Origin: Triatoma infestans
Lineage: Eukaryota; Arthropoda; Insecta; Hemiptera; Reduviidae
Assembly: GCA_011037195.1 (NCBI GenBank)
Contig: JAAEAF010003515.1
Location: 1 to 64,000, forward strand
DNA length: 64,000 nucleotides
Direction of reading: 5' to 3'
Shown here: in pieces, positions 63,759 through 64,000 of the stretch
How positions within the stretch are numbered: the first letter of the stretch is position 1
Layout of the letters: each line of letters starts with the position of its first letter
The notes under the pieces: generated by a model
The model's input: the letters and a program-made list of their open reading frames with translations, nothing else
The model's database searches: none
Told to the model about the DNA's origin: nothing
Position numbers and translations under genes: made by a program

Positions 63759-64000
63759 GTATGTAATAATAATAATTGCAAGACATTATGAGTGGTTTTA
63801 TCATATATTAAGTGCAAATTACGTCCAGTTATTGAGTAAAGAAAATCTTACTCAGTTGGTTCAATTGAACGTCTGGGAAAAAAGTTAATGTAAAAGCATT
63901 CATATGAACATCTAATAGTTTGATAGAAATTTTCTTTTACAATTGTAAACCTACCGAAAACTTATAAAGGTTATTGCTTATAGGATATTGTTTATATCTA
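63759..64000. other. Start of intron 31, nothing recognised
   Basis: AT-rich intron sequence after the exon 31 donor; the gene continues beyond the window. Confidence 0.6.

Overview
The window looks like AT-rich arthropod, most likely insect, chromosomal DNA. It has spliced genes with kilobase introns, mariner, Helitron and non-LTR retrotransposon remnants, tRNA-derived SINEs and a 28S rRNA fragment. I cannot name the species, and nothing looks bacterial or viral. All calls come from reading the sequence and from remembered families; no search was run.

One gene dominates. From about 7.5 kb to beyond 63.7 kb, 31 plus-strand exons splice together with matching phases, giving about 1,950 codons open at both ends. 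The first ~1,030 residues are helical, spectrin-like or coiled-coil, and a short Ser/Thr-rich linker follows. After that come seven I-set immunoglobulin (Ig) domains, each split by an intron. The helical part resembles vertebrate CCDC141 (CAMDI) as I remember it, while the tandem Ig array is titin/kettin-like. My best call is an insect CCDC141-like, titin-family cytoskeletal or muscle protein. The true start and stop are not recognisable in the window.

The first 7.4 kb, outside the recognised exons, hold a CT/GT microsatellite, an antisense 3' fragment of an I-clade-like retrotransposon with RNase H, a decayed sense reverse transcriptase, a tRNA-derived SINE and a diverged 28S rRNA fragment containing a large palindrome.

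The introns are full of transposon debris: a 5'-truncated non-LTR element (12.8-15.0 kb), a Helitron helicase relic (19.5-20.1 kb), two internally deleted mariners (32.6 and 46.5 kb), two copies of another non-LTR family (36.7 and 42.7 kb), a second I-like copy (48.0 kb), a decayed R1/jockey-like RT (50.6 kb), SINEs (23.9, 39.7, 49.5 kb), fold-back elements (34-35.3 and 56.4-57.0 kb) and a dispersed repeat seen at five places. Nearly all recognisable retrotransposon pieces inside the gene lie antisense to it. I found no CRISPR array, operon or intact tRNA gene.
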